A stretch of 64,000 nucleotides of DNA from assembly GCF_963678635.1 (NCBI RefSeq), contig NC_087069.1:42415688-42479687 (forward strand), read 5' to 3'. This DNA is from Symsagittifera roscoffensis. Its lineage: Eukaryota; Xenacoelomorpha; Acoela; Convolutidae. This document shows, piece by piece, positions 33,288 through 45,154 of the stretch. Each line of letters begins with the position of its first letter. The stretch's first letter is position 1. The notes below the pieces were generated by a model. That model did not search any database and was not told where the DNA came from. It saw only the letters and a list, made by a program, of their open reading frames with translations. Position numbers and translations under genes: made by a program.

Positions 33288-33770
33288 TGTAACGAGTAAT
33301 TTTTCAAAGTAACTTGATTCAAAACTGAATAGAAAGAAATGAATGGTTCCGATTGATTGTATATGTCTGCAAAAGAAAGCGTTGTATCTATTTTAATTTA
33401 TATACACATGTACTTTATATCGCAAAGATATTGGATTGCAATTTAGTTCAAATGGATAAGTATTTTGTGCATGTACAACTGATAAGAATTTTAATGGGTG
33501 TGAAAGGTCACAATGTTTAAACGTTATTTTTGATACAAGCTATTTGTTTGAATGCAATTTAGATAAACATAGAATACCACGAAAGGTAACATAAATGTTT
33601 TACACGCCCTCTCTTCTTAAACTGATCAAAAACTACATAGGAGGTCTTGAAATTTCTAATTTTAGAAGAACCAATCCCTATTTTAATCTCTTGAAGCGTT
33701 TTCACAATTCATTTCAGTTTCATTTCTCTCCGCGTTACGTTTGTCCTTTTCTTCCAACTTTTCTTCAAAA

Positions 33771-34406
33771 ATGCCTTGTTATGTTATTGCCGGATATTCC
33801 AATCACGAAAGAACCATTTTTTATGAAACCGTTCACGGTAATTTTGTAGCAATAATTAACGAAGAAAAAAGTTTCAATTCTGATGAGTGGACTTGTGCTC
33901 ATCACGTTACGATTCCCAAAAACTTTTTACATTTATTCAGTAAACTTTCCTTAAAAAATTCAAAGAAAGACGAAGAACTGAATATAAAGTATTTGAGTTA
34001 CTTTACAAATTCTGGTAAATATACGGATCCTGACGAGCCTCTTGCTCTTCAGATTGATATTTCAACTTTATCAAAACCAGTAAAAAAAATTTTGTACAAA
34101 TACGATTGTGATGTTACTCCGATGTGTGAAAACCAGTTAGAATACTTTGAAGAAATTGATTTTTTTGATCGTTTATGGGGAATGGAACAGATTGAATCAC
34201 CATCAGTAGTTACCCCGAAAGCTGATCCTTCCCCTGCAGTGTCACCATGGCTTGACGAACCGGGTTGCTCAACTCCAAAGCGTACCCCTGTGACTACTGT
34301 GAGCAACCACATGGAAAACTTGACCCCTTCTCTCTGTCTAGCGCCAAAGAAAAAAAGGAAGTTAACAACACTAGAGAAAGCGCAGGAGTATTTGGACCTT
34401 ATATAA
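33771..34406 (+). CDS. NLS-bearing accessory protein, element 1
   Basis: Start chosen at ATG of MPCYVIAGYS because it gives the compact conserved N-terminus; an upstream ATG at 33741 is possible. About 211 residues: an N-terminal domain of unknown fold, a Pro/Ser-rich middle, and a C-terminal APKKKRKLTTLEKAQEYLDLI with a classical SV40-type nuclear localisation signal. Intact in both elements and on the strand opposite to the capsid block. A nuclear, possibly regulatory or early role is inferred. Confidence 0.55.
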   Translation: MPCYVIAGYSNHERTIFYETVHGNFVAIINEEKSFNSDEWTCAHHVTIPKNFLHLFSKLSLKNSKKDEELNIKYLSYFTNSGKYTDPDEPLALQIDISTLSKPVKKILYKYDCDVTPMCENQLEYFEEIDFFDRLWGMEQIESPSVVTPKADPSPAVSPWLDEPGCSTPKRTPVTTVSNHMENLTPSLCLAPKKKRKLTTLEKAQEYLDLI

Positions 34407-36041
34407 CTTTGAAACTGAGGTTGAGTTTTATTGATTTTTAATTGTATTTATTGTGTATAATAATTTAACTTTAAAACTGAGTTTAAGTTTGTATCTTGTT
34501 TTTGTTCATTAATTATCACACAATTGTGTTCTGATTAAAAATTTATTTCAAAAGCCTTTAAAAATTGAAGTTAAAAAAATCATTTATTTTTAATAATTTG
34601 ACTATTTTTTTTCAAATAAAAATAAAAAAAAATCCGTAAAATTTTCATTTTTTCCACAAATAGGATTTAACATATTAACATTGAAGTTCTTATTTACATT
34701 AGTGATTTTGAGAAAAAACTGAAAAGCATCCATATATATGCTAATTTTTAGAAAACAAGATAAAAAATATCAATTTCGTTTTTTGAAAAAAGATAATTAA
34801 CGTCAAAAAAAACTGGAAAAAAATAATTTTGGATGAAAACTTATGTTGTCATATGTTTGTTCATATAGTTATCATACAAAATAAACGTAATAAAAAATAG
34901 TATAAAAGAGGTTTAAAACCAATTTTTTGATAAAAATAATTATTTTTTTAATGTTTTTTAGTTAAAAATTTGATTTTTTAATTACAAAAAGGAAAAAAAA
35001 GCATTAATTTTTTCTTTTTCTACAAATTGGAGTTACCATTTGATCATTGATACTCTTGTCTCCAAAAATGATCATATTGAAAAAAATACAAGTATTCATC
35101 ATCATGCTAAATGTTTGAGAAAAATCATAAAAATCAAATTTTTTAATTGATGACTCATCATTTTTTTCATTTTTCCGAAAAAATGCAATTTTCAACCAGA
35201 AGACGCAATTTTTTATGATGAGCAAGTGGTGTTATTATGAAAGTGCATTGAGGGGCACGACTAATGAGACTGTGGGAGTAGATGTTTTTTCAATAGTCTT
35301 CGAGAAAAACGCTAATCCCCTTAATCCCCCCTAAAACAACAAACTCATTTTTCTTTACAGAAAAGTATTTTTTCGGACTTTTTTTTTCAAATCGAAAGAC
35401 AATTGAGACAAATTCATGATGACATGGACCGTGCGACCGCTCCGTGGCTGACATCATTGATAACAATGCGCCTGGAAAGTTAAAAAACTGTCATTTTTCA
35501 GTTTTTGCTTTACTTATTCATCATTTCAACTGTTTTTGATACTAATTTTGACATTTTTATAGAATATTCTGTCCCCATGACAACTGGGATTTTTAGGATC
35601 TATCATGTGTTGTGACATGCTCAACTTTTATTCGCAATTTTGAAAATTTCATCAATTTATAATTTGAATTGATAAAATATAAAATTAAAACTTTTCTCTC
35701 TTGGCTCTAAAATCATTTTGGATTAAAATTTAGCCCAAACTTGGTTGGCTTAGATTAATTTCTATCGTTTGTAATAATTATTATTGTTTCAAACGATAAT
35801 TTATCTGTTTCGTCCAATCGAATTTGAGTTTGCCAGTTATGGCGGGAAATTCAAATCTAATTCAAACTTTGGCGGGAACTTTAATTCAAATTCAAAATTA
35901 CGCTTGCAAAACACAAACCGTTTTCTCTGCAATTGGTAGACGAACAGTTATGCTTCCCATTTACTGTTGTTTCTGAGTGTAATTTGAGATCACTTGATTC
36001 TTTTTCTTTCTTAAAATCAATAGCTTAATTTATTTCAAAAA
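34407..36041. other. AT-rich non-coding DNA between NLS gene and polymerase, element 1
   Basis: No gene. Possible AATAAA at 34615-34620 after the NLS gene. A segment at about 35360-35593 is absent from element 2. Two GGCGGGAA motifs (35841 and 35871) lie upstream of the polymerase. Confidence 0.6.
35841..35880 (+). promoter_or_regulatory. Pair of E2F-like sites upstream of polymerase, element 1
   Basis: GGCGGGAAA at 35841 and TTTGGCGGGAA at 35868, about 30 bases apart, match the E2F consensus TTTSGCGSGAA. They sit about 165 bases before the polymerase ATG and are conserved in element 2. Confidence 0.4.
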
Positions 36042-37581
36042 ATGTTCAAATGCAATTTTTGTCCACTGAAATATGCAAATAAGAGCAATAGAAGTCGCCA
36101 TGAGCGTTACAAACATTTTGTTGAAAAAGGAATTATTGTTTAATGATGCAATGAGTGTTCATTCACGGCTCAAATGCTTTCAAATTTACAAAAACATATT
36201 CTTCACACTCATGGTCAACTTGGAGGTGTTTGTGATTATTGTCATTTGGGATTTCATTCGCCCAAAAACTTATCAGCTCATTTACTAGCAACCCATGGTC
36301 TTCCTGTTATGAGCGTTGCCTCTGCTGATTTAGCCACTACAAGTGCCGCTGCTAATGCTGCTCTCGGTGATGTGCATGCTGTCGATGAAGACGAAATCAA
36401 CGGCACCAGTCTTCAAAAAAGTGAGTCTGCTTTTTTCGGTGTTCTTGAAACGTATGTGATCGGGGGAAACCAACCCATGGATGAAAATCAGCCGATTGAC
36501 CTTTTGCAGTTTATGCAAGAGAAAAAAGATGAAATTCAAAATCTCATAATCAATCGAGTTGCAGAAGGACCTAGAAAAGTTCAGTTCAGCGCTAATTTAG
36601 GTTTGGTAAAACCTAAAGTAATAAATGATTCTAGTAAAACTGAGCACGACGAGCGGATTGACATTTATGCAAACTCTGATATGAAACCTGTGATGAGCTT
36701 AAGATTAGAAGATGACGAGTTTTTTGAAATGGTCGAAAAAATGCAAGCAGTTTTGGAGACTTTTGCATCTTATGGAAGCGGTTGGGTTTTGCAACACGTA
36801 ATTCAAGTTTTTGTTAAACTTGCCAAGTTTTCACCAATCCGTGGGTCATCTTATATTGACTTGCCTTTTCGAATTCGAATGTCCCAGAATTTGATAAACA
36901 TTAGAAATCACGAAGATAATAATTGCTTCGAACTTTGCTTTACCGCTGCTTATAGTCTGAAGCATGGTGTTGACCTACTTCTACCTGATCAACAAAAAGC
37001 GAACCCAGCAGCTGCGCGGACACAACCTGATACATAAACTGCTGAAAGTGCAGACAAAGCCCAAGGTAATTTTGATTCACCCATGAGTTTCGCTTCAATT
37101 GGAAAATTTGAACAACTTAACGACGTGCGGGTAAATGTGTTCCAGTACCACAAGCGAGATTTGTTGCCTATGTATATATCAAAACGACCAAACCAAGACA
37201 ACAGCACCCAAACTGAAATAATTGACATGGACCTGCTTCTCTTGTATGAGCCTGCAAAGCATCACTATGTACTTATAATCGATTTGTTAAAGTTCATCTG
37301 CGAAATCAAAGGGTGTAAGTATCGCCCAATTGCACGTTTATGTAGAAACTGCTTTCACATTTGTTGGAGTGATGAAACTCATGAGCAACACATCCAGTGT
37401 TGCAAGGATCATGAACCTGCTCTAGTAGTCATGCCTTCAGCAGAAAAAGGTACCAACAAATACGAGTTCAAAATTCTCCAGGCCTTATGGTTTGTACCAC
37501 TTATGATTTATTTTGATTTTGAATCATTTCTGAAACCTGTAGATTCTTGTCCTGATAATCCATCGCGATCATCAACCCGAT
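36042..37581 (+). pseudogene. polB: DNA polymerase B, N-terminal third, element 1 (two stops, 3' deletion)
   Basis: Starts MFKCNFCPLKYANKS as in element 2. One frame throughout, broken by TAA at 36141 and TAA at 37035. It includes the three C2H2 fingers (first one partly before the stop) and ends just after the exonuclease motif IYFDFESFLKP, where the right inverted repeat begins. The whole polymerase domain is missing. Pseudogene by deletion and stops. Confidence 0.85.
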
Positions 37582-37724
37582 AAAATTATACATGCTGACA
37601 ATTAGGATTATTACATGGTGACCATTGCTGATCACTTAATACATGATGACCATTATGATTTATACCTAATGGTCATCCATGTATGACAACCCCCCCGATC
37701 CTAACGCACTACATGCATACTACT
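37582..37724. repeat. Right inverted terminal repeat of element 1 (shortened)
   Basis: Inverted match to 14493-14643, with C run and ATGCATACTACT end. Its inner end abuts polymerase sequence directly, showing an internal deletion that took out the region between. Confidence 0.85.
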
Positions 37725-37801
37725 AATATAATTAGTGTCTTTTGCAGTATGACTGCAAAAAAAGAAATAACTTACGGGGTACCGAAGGTCGCCTCACGAC
37801 A
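37725..37801 (-). repeat. Gypsy 5' LTR fragment right of the Polinton
   Basis: Starts with the second AATATA copy, then ATTAGTGTCTTTTGCAGTA and on to CACGACA, the end of the LTR as in 7720-7790 and 810-885. Past 37801 homology to the retroelement stops. Confidence 0.85.
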
Positions 37802-38642
37802 AGTAGAAGTGTTTCTTCAAAGTTCCAGACAAGCAGAGGAATGGTATTTTTATTGTACCAAAATAATATTTTACCACCTCCTTTAGTAGGGAGCAAATTA
37901 ATTTGGTCTTTTATGTTTTAAACTTTATGGTTTTCAAAAATAATGTAAATATCCATTAAAAACGTCCCAGTCAAGTTCAGGGGTGATTAACTATTTAAAC
38001 GGAACGAATTTTTGAAACCGTCCCAAAAAAATAGTCAAATTAAGGGAAGTTAAATAAAGGGTTATCCTTAGGCAATCTTGATGACCTCCAAACGATTTTG
38101 TACGAGTCGCAAAAACCCCAAAAATTATTTGAATTGCCAGCTTTGCAAACTTTCGAAAATTTTAAAATTTGGGTTGAAGTCCGCCGGCTTGAAGCCCCGT
38201 CCGTCTGTTGTCGATTACTTATTGCGTCTTTTTCTTATCAAGTCAAAACACAAATACAATCTCTTGCCCTCCACGGATGACCAAAAATACTAGTCATACA
38301 ATTTCCATATATGGAAAAATGCTAGTGATACACTTTCCATACAATTCCATAGGTACACAAAATTGCATGAAAGGTCTATGATTAGTATTTTTTCATATAT
38401 GGAAATTGTATGACTAGCATTTTTCCTAAACCAAAAAATTGATTTTTTACATTTTAATTTCTGATATTTTTTTGGTTGTGTTCGTAACCGAGCACAAATG
38501 ACATAAGCCATGATAACTCAAAAGTAGTAACCAACGGTTTGACCGTCTCGCATTAAAAATGCATTGCAAACAGCCTGATATGCGTTACTTCTGTCTCGGA
38601 CAAATAATATAACGAAAGTAATGAACTTTTAAATTTTGGTAA
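37802..38642. other. AT-rich non-coding DNA with palindromes
   Basis: No supported gene. Contains TAGTCATACAATTTCCATAT at 38291 and an inverted partner at about 38393-38418, members of the palindrome family that also occurs in the repeat beyond. Confidence 0.5.
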
Positions 38643-40278
38643 TAATTTTCAAAGATGATTTTCTCTAAAATTTGAATTTTTAAATTACCAGACATTGATC
38701 AAGGCATACAAAAACATGTCACACATAAAAAGAGGAGTTTTAAGAGTTTTTGAAAAAAGTTATGACGAGAAAAGGAACATAAATCCAAAATTAGTATATC
38801 CAGGACTACGTTATACACATAAAAAATTAAATTTTGCATGCAAATTTTTTTTTTCAAAAAATGTTTGTTTGAACACGAAAATCAATTTGCGGTTCAAAAA
38901 AAAACACAAAAAATTTTTGGGGGCAATTTCAAATTTTTTTTTGAAGTCGGTGGAAGAGCTCGAGCAGAATGGACTCATCCGGTAAGTCGCCAGCCACGCT
39001 GTGTGGTCACTTTCTTCGTGCAAATCGGGCTTCGGGGTCGGACAATAGAAAAATTTTTGCCGTCGTCATCAAAAAAATGCTAGTCATACAATTTCCATAT
39101 ATGTAAATTGTATGACTAGTGTTTTTTTTTCAGAAAACAAAAACAAAAAAAGTCAAAGTTTTCAGTCGTAGCAGCCCAAAAAAATCTTAAATGTTTTGCC
39201 AGCAGTTGAATTGATTGTACAAAGCTTTTTTTCACCAAAAAATTTTTTAAAAAATTCTAATCATGCAATTTCCATTTATGGAAATTGTGTGGTTAGCATT
39301 TTTTTTCATACCATTTTTTTCCCTTTTTTTTATGAAGAGATACCAACTTCCATACCAAAACAACTATAAAATACCTTTGAAATTCGATTAAACTCATTTT
39401 GCAAAAATGTATGAAAATTGTATGACTAGCATTTTTCCATAGACTAAGTGTATGAAATTGTATGATTAGCAATTTCGGTCTATGGAGGTCAACCCGGGCT
39501 AATAGTTCGAAATTCAATGATTTTGGTCAAACTCATGTTGTTTTCACTATTCTTCTTTATCAATAATCAATATCCAGGATATTACATTTAACCATTGGTA
39601 GATAAAACTAGTCATTCGCCTAAATGCCAAGTATGCGTCTTTATATAGAAATTTACTTCCAGCTATTCATGATATACTTGAAAACCTCGCTAGTTGCAAT
39701 GATGCTATGAATGTTACCTAGTACTACATTTTAGGATTACTAATTGATTCAAATCACTTTTATCTGTTAATCAATTTTATTTTAGTGTAAGCAGAAAAAC
39801 GAATTTATTAACAAAATATTAAAGTGTGGATATCACGTTGAATTTACCGTTCTAATTTTTCATAAGATGTTCATAGTTTACCAGCACTGACAAAAATAGA
39901 TTAGGATCAATTTAGTATAAAAAGGTTAAGATTGATTTTGAATACCAGTTAAAAAAAACTGATCCAAATTGATTTTAAATCGATATAAATCAATTTTTCA
40001 GTTTTTATTTTTTTTGTTTTTAGAGGGGTTAAAACAGAATTAAATCAATTTTAGTCAACTTTTTCATCCTGACATCATCATTTTTGAATTGGCGTTGAAT
40101 TTATTTGTTGTCAATCATTTTTCATCTTATATCCATAGCTTGTGATCTCATTTTAAAAAGACTAAATATTTTAGAAATATTGATAGCATTTTATGATTTC
40201 CTTGCATATTTTGAGCTCAAAAATTGATTTAATCAGACTTTTTTCTTATTTAGTTTTTTTAGGTTTTTGCCTAAAATC
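38643..40278. repeat. 1.64-kb tandem repeat, unit 1
   Basis: Repeats at 40279-41902 with scattered changes (offset 1636 at the start). AT-rich, with several near-palindromes of CTAGTCATACAATTTCCAT type (39081-39119, 39260-39298). Short open frames in it do not look like genes. Confidence 0.85.
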
Positions 40279-41902
40279 TAATTTTCAAAGATAATTTTCT
40301 CCAAAATTTGAATTTTTAAATTACCAGACATTGATCAAGGCATACAAAAACATGTCACACATAAAAAGAGGAGTTTTAAGAGTTTTTGAAAAAAGTTATG
40401 ACGAGAAAAGGAACAAAAATCCAAAATTAGTATATCCAGGACTACGTTATACACACAAAAAATTAAATTTTGCATGCAAATTTTTTTTTTCAAAAAATGT
40501 TTGTTTGAACACGAAAATCAATTTGCGGTTGAAAAAAAAACACAAAAAATTTTTGGGGGCAATTTCAAAATTACTTTGAAGTCGGTGGAAGAGCTCGAGC
40601 AGAATGGACTCATCCGGTAAGTCGGCAGCCACGCTGTGTGGTCACTTTCTTCGTGCAAATCGGGCTTCGGGGTCGGACAATAGAAAAAATTTTGCCGTCG
40701 TCATCAAAAAAATGCTAGTCATACAATTTCCATATATGTAAAATGTATGACTAGTGTTTTTTTTCAGAAAACAAAAACAAAAAAAATTTTCAGACGTAGC
40801 AGCCCAAAAAAAATCTTAAATGTTTTGCCAGCAGTTGAATTGATTGTACAAAGCTTTTTTTCACCAGAAAATTTTTAAAAAAATTCTAATCATACAATTT
40901 CCATTTATGGAAATTGTGTGGTTAGCATTTTTTTTTCATACCATTTTTTTCCCTTTTTTTTATGAAGAGATACCAAATTCCATACCAAAACAACTATAAA
41001 ATACCTTTGAAATTAGATTAAACTCATTTTGCAAAAATGTATGAAAATTGTATGACTAGCATTTTTCCATAGACTAAGTGTATGAAATTGTATGATTAGC
41101 AATTTCGGTCTATGGAGGTCAACCCGGGCTAATAGTTCGAAATTCAATGATTTTGGTCAAACTCATGTTATTTTCACTATTCTTCTTTATCAATAATCAA
41201 TATCCAGGATATTACATTTAACCATTGGTAGATAAAACTAGTCATTCGCCTAAATGCCAAGTATGCGTCTTTATATAGAATTTTACTTCCAGCTATTCAT
41301 GATATACTTGAAAACCTCGCTAGTTGCAATGATGCTATGAATGTTACCTAGTACTACATTTTAGGATTACTAATTGATTCAAATCACTTTTATCTGTTAA
41401 TCAATTTTATTTTAGTGTAAGCAGAAAAACGAATTTATTAACAAAATATTAAAGTGTGGGTATCACGTTGAATTTACCGTTCTAATTTTTCATAAGATGT
41501 TCATAGTCTTACCAGCACTGACAAAAATGGATTAGGATCAATTTAGTATAAAAAGGTTAAGATTGATTTTGAATACCAGTTAAAAAAAATTGATCCAAGT
41601 TGATTTTAATCGATATAAATCAATTTTTCAGTCTTTATTTTTTTTAGGGGGGTTAAAACAGAATTAAATCAATTTTAGACAAATTTTTCATCCTAACATC
41701 ATCATTTTCGAGTTGGCGTTGAATTTATTTGTTGTCCATCATTTTTCATCTTATATCCATAGCTTGTGATCTCATTTTAAAAAGACTAAATATTTTAGAA
41801 ATATTGATAGCATTTTATGATTTCCTTGCATATTTTGAGCTCAAAAATTGATTTAATCTGACTTTTTTCTTGATTAGTTTTTTTAGGTTTTTGCCTAAAA
41901 TC
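40279..41902. repeat. 1.64-kb tandem repeat, unit 2
   Basis: Second copy of 38643-40278. Junction is at CTAATTTTCAAAGAT; the unit ends at TGCCTAAAATC. Same palindromes at 40716-40753 and about 40890-40925. Confidence 0.85.
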
Positions 41903-43290
41903 TAATTTACAATGATGATGTTCTATAACTTTGTCGCTATTTTTTGAGCCAGAATTTTATTCATATCGACCATTTTTTTGATTTTTTATATAAGTTTTTG
42001 CCCAATATCTGGATTACAATGTTATTTTTTCATGATTTCATTGCAAAATTTTGAGCCTAAAATTTGATTTATTGTGATTTAAGAATTGATTTTAAATCGA
42101 TTTGCTCAGGGCCTTTTAAAATGGATTTGAATGAGATTCGGATGCATTTTAGTGAGTAGGACACTCCCTGCAAATCGATTTAAATCAATTTTTTATACAC
42201 AAAATTTTCAAGCAAGATCGATTTAAAATCCATTTCAGTTCCTAAAATGTACAATGTTACTCAGTTTGGATCGATTTAAAGTCTATTTAAAATCAATTTA
42301 ATTCGATCCGAAACCCTTTTTGTCATTTTTTGCTTGAAAAATCATCAACCAATAACACGTCCAGAAGTCGTTTAATATCAACGTACATAATATTAGCATC
42401 AATGATTGGCGTTAAACAAGAGAATCAGCAGCCAAAAACGGGTCTTCTTGAGGTCAAATACGGTCAAGTTTGATTAAAATGGGGTATATTGATGAGGAAT
42501 GGTTGAAGGAAAACTGTGTGGGGAGCCTAAGGATGAAGGCTTTGGAATTTTTTTTTCTCAAAAATTTGATTGCAACGAAATTTTTGGTCATTTTTTTGAA
42601 AAGTTGGTGTTCCCAACGGAAATCGACCGTAGTTATAAAGCCAAAAAATGGTTGCTGTGTCAACAATATTGAAAACTGCTGGCAGTCGAGTAAAGGTTTT
42701 TTTTGAAAAAACTTTAATTTTCCCGCCAAAAACAAAATTTTTTCAATTTTCTCCCCCACTGACAAAAGGAGGGCGATTTCGGTCTCAGTGAGACGCAATA
42801 AGTTATTTGTCGTTTGCTAACACCGTTAGCAAGTGTTAACAGTTTTTTTCACTGATTTCAAGAACATTGATTTTTACCGCCCAAAATGTGCACAAAATGC
42901 CCTATTTCAAAATTGCGAGAAAATCTAAAAGCACAAATTGTTCTGGTGTGCTCGCACAAAGTAGTTATGAGAGTGCTTGATACAATGCAAAAAATTCGAG
43001 GTCTCTATCTTTGTTAGATAAAAAGTTATGTAATCAGCAGGCGTGGTCAAAAAGGGCGTTTGACAAGAACACATTTTCGAGTGATTTTTTCAATGTTGTT
43101 AAAAGGTCAAAATGAGCTCAAATAGTAAAAACTAGTCAAAATGGACCACTCAAGTTTCTTTGTATCTCAGTTTCCCAATTAAAAAAAAGTTTCAGATGAC
43201 ATTTGATTTTTTCGTGCTTTTTTGTTATTTTGGAGAAGAATTGAGTCAGACAGAAACACATTCAGGTGATCAGTGGCTGAACTAACATAC
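41903..43290. other. AT-rich non-coding DNA rich in AAATCGATTTAAATC-type motifs
   Basis: Between 41940 and 42310 variants of TCGATTTAAATCAATTTT recur on both strands. No recognised gene between 42320 and 43290. Confidence 0.5.
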
Positions 43291-43800
43291 ATAGATACAA
43301 ACATACATACAAACATGCAAACATAAATACACACATTCCTACATACATACATACATACATACATACAAAAATGTATACATACATATTTTTTGACATAAAA
43401 ACATACCTAAAACATACATACATACAAACATACATACATACAAACATGCAAACTTGAAAATATACAACCATACATACAAACATGCATTTATACATGCTTG
43501 CATATGTACATATTTACATGCATACATACATACATACAAAGACACACTCAAACATGCACACGTACACACATTCAAACATACATACATACACTCATACATA
43601 CACACATACATACATACATACAAACACACATTCAAACATTACATATATACACACATTCATACATACATACATACATACATACATACATACATACATACAT
43701 ACATACATACATACATACATACATACATACATACATACATACATACATACATACATACATACATACATACATACATACATACATTCATACATACATACAT
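43291..43800. repeat. (CATA)n microsatellite
   Basis: Long, partly imperfect ACAT/CATA tract, becoming perfect from about 43660 and running into a 200-base gap (N) at 43801-44000. It is the left flank of Polinton element 2. Confidence 0.95.
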
Positions 43801-44000
43801 NNNNNNNNNNNNNNNNNNNNNNNNNNNNNNNNNNNNNNNNNNNNNNNNNNNNNNNNNNNNNNNNNNNNNNNNNNNNNNNNNNNNNNNNNNNNNNNNNNNN
43901 NNNNNNNNNNNNNNNNNNNNNNNNNNNNNNNNNNNNNNNNNNNNNNNNNNNNNNNNNNNNNNNNNNNNNNNNNNNNNNNNNNNNNNNNNNNNNNNNNNNN
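43801..44000. other. Assembly gap
   Basis: 200 N bases inside the microsatellite, directly before element 2. Confidence 1.
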
Positions 44001-44006
44001 TACATA

Positions 44007-44263
44007 AGTAGTATGCATATAGTGCGTTAGGATCGGGGGGGTTGTCATACATGGATGACCATTAGGTATAAATCATAATGGTCACCATGTATTAAATGAT
44101 CAGCAATGGTCACCATGTAATAATCCTAATTGTCACCATGTATAATTTTATACCTAATGGTCACTATGTAACAATCCTAATTGTCACCATGTATAATTTT
44201 ATAGCTAATAGTCCTCATGTAAAACTTCGGTATATTATTCAGTATTCCCACTGAACGTTGTGG
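44007..44263. repeat. Left inverted terminal repeat of element 2
   Basis: Inverted match to 63830-64000. It has an internal tandem duplication of about 51 bp (two copies of CCTAATTGTCACCATGTATA at about 44124-44205) absent from the right repeat, and a G run near 44034-44041. Confidence 0.85.
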
Positions 44264-45154
44264 AAACGGGAATGGAATTAAGTTTTGGTCGGTGCATGTT
44301 TTCCCTTCTAAAGTTTGGGGGTATTGGTTTGCTTACATGTAAAATGACGTTATATACCTATTATATGCGATAAAATTATATGGTATATAGGAAAGCACAA
44401 GATTTTGGCAGCGTAGCTTAACTGTTGGCTGCGGTGAACGATTTCCTTCAAAAATGCATGTTTTATTACTGAATCTCGAAGAAAGCAAAATTCGTCAAGT
44501 GCGGCGGCCGCCACCTCTATTTAGGCAAAAATCAATTTGACCAAAATAAGAATGAAAAATTTCGTTCAGCCAATTGAAGGTAAAAACAAAGAAAAATTAT
44601 GGAACACTGAAAACTCTAAAATGATGAAATTGGCTTGAAAATTTTGACATTTCCATTTTCCGTGTCTACAGGAGACTGAAAAAAATTCTAAAATCTATGA
44701 CAAAAAACTTTGATTTTATAGAAAGGTTGAAAGAGCTAAAACGTTGAAGTGGCTAAAGATCTTGAAAAACGAGAACACTGATGAAAGCCAAAAAGGCCCA
44801 TTAATTTTGCTGCAACCATTTCTAAGACATGTACCTAACTTGTTACTATAAAACTGAAGTGGAACAAAATTTCTTGGTGTCCGAGTAGAGGAAAACGCAT
44901 GGCGCTCGACTCTCAGCCGAAAGGCGGCGTTTCGAAACCCGTCCGGAAATTGTACTGAAAGGAGGCAACAGTAGCTGGTATGGTGATATCCCCCATAGAT
45001 CGATTTTGCACTTTTTTTCTCACTTTGATAAAAAGCTTAACTTCTCGAATTACTGCTATTCAGTTAACAATTGGGTAAAATTTCAATTACTAAAAGAATG
45101 AATTGTTCAAAATTGAATTGTAAAATGTACATATCAACAATATTAAATGGTTAG
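44264..45154. other. Left non-coding arm of element 2
   Basis: No gene; collinear with 14700-15624. Includes the tRNA-like stretch at 44880-44945 (CGTTTCGAAACCC as B-box-like sequence). Confidence 0.6.

Larger units (their letters stand above)
14493..37724. mobile_element. Polinton/Maverick-like element 1 (about 23.2 kb, defective)
   Basis: Starts AGTAGTATGCAT and ends ATGCATACTACT, with inverted terminal repeats and a 6-bp target duplication AATATA. It carries remnants of the Polinton gene set: protease, major capsid, core protein, penton, integrase, packaging ATPase, several accessory genes and the N-terminal third of DNA polymerase B. The block 15988-22793 is repeated in tandem at 22794-29600, and each unit contains a nested rearrangement. 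Compared with element 2 it lacks everything between the polymerase exonuclease region and the right inverted repeat (roughly 4 kb). It cannot encode its own polymerase or integrase but could in principle be mobilised in trans. Confidence 0.92.
6897..37801 (-). mobile_element. Ty3/Gypsy LTR retrotransposon, copy B, interrupted by a Polinton
   Basis: From high to low coordinates on the minus strand: 5' LTR remnant (37801-37725 joined to 14492-14233), gag (14232-13220), protease, RT, RNase H, integrase (13195-7995), short 3' non-coding part, and 3' LTR (7790-6897). Domain order PR-RT-RH-IN is that of Ty3/Gypsy. The 5' LTR lacks its 3' half and the leader: gag sequence abuts the LTR at 14233 without a visible primer-binding site. 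Gag and pol carry several stops and frameshifts. The Polinton at 14493-37724 sits in the 5' LTR. The five bases flanking the two ends are not identical, so a target duplication is not demonstrable. Confidence 0.8.

Noticed and set aside
6892..37806. 5-bp target duplication of Gypsy copy B
   Set aside because: GTTAG on the left and AGTAG on the right agree in only three of five positions.
38695..38985. 96-codon frame repeated in the 1.64-kb unit
   Set aside because: Lys/Phe/Asn-rich by composition; the second copy is interrupted and no domain is seen.
43291..43800. CRISPR-like array
   Set aside because: Simple 4-base repeat without spacers; eukaryotic context.
43179..44052. Overlapping open frames of repeated Tyr-Ile-His-Thr or Met-Tyr-Val-Cys
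   Set aside because: They are translations of the (CATA)n microsatellite and the N gap.
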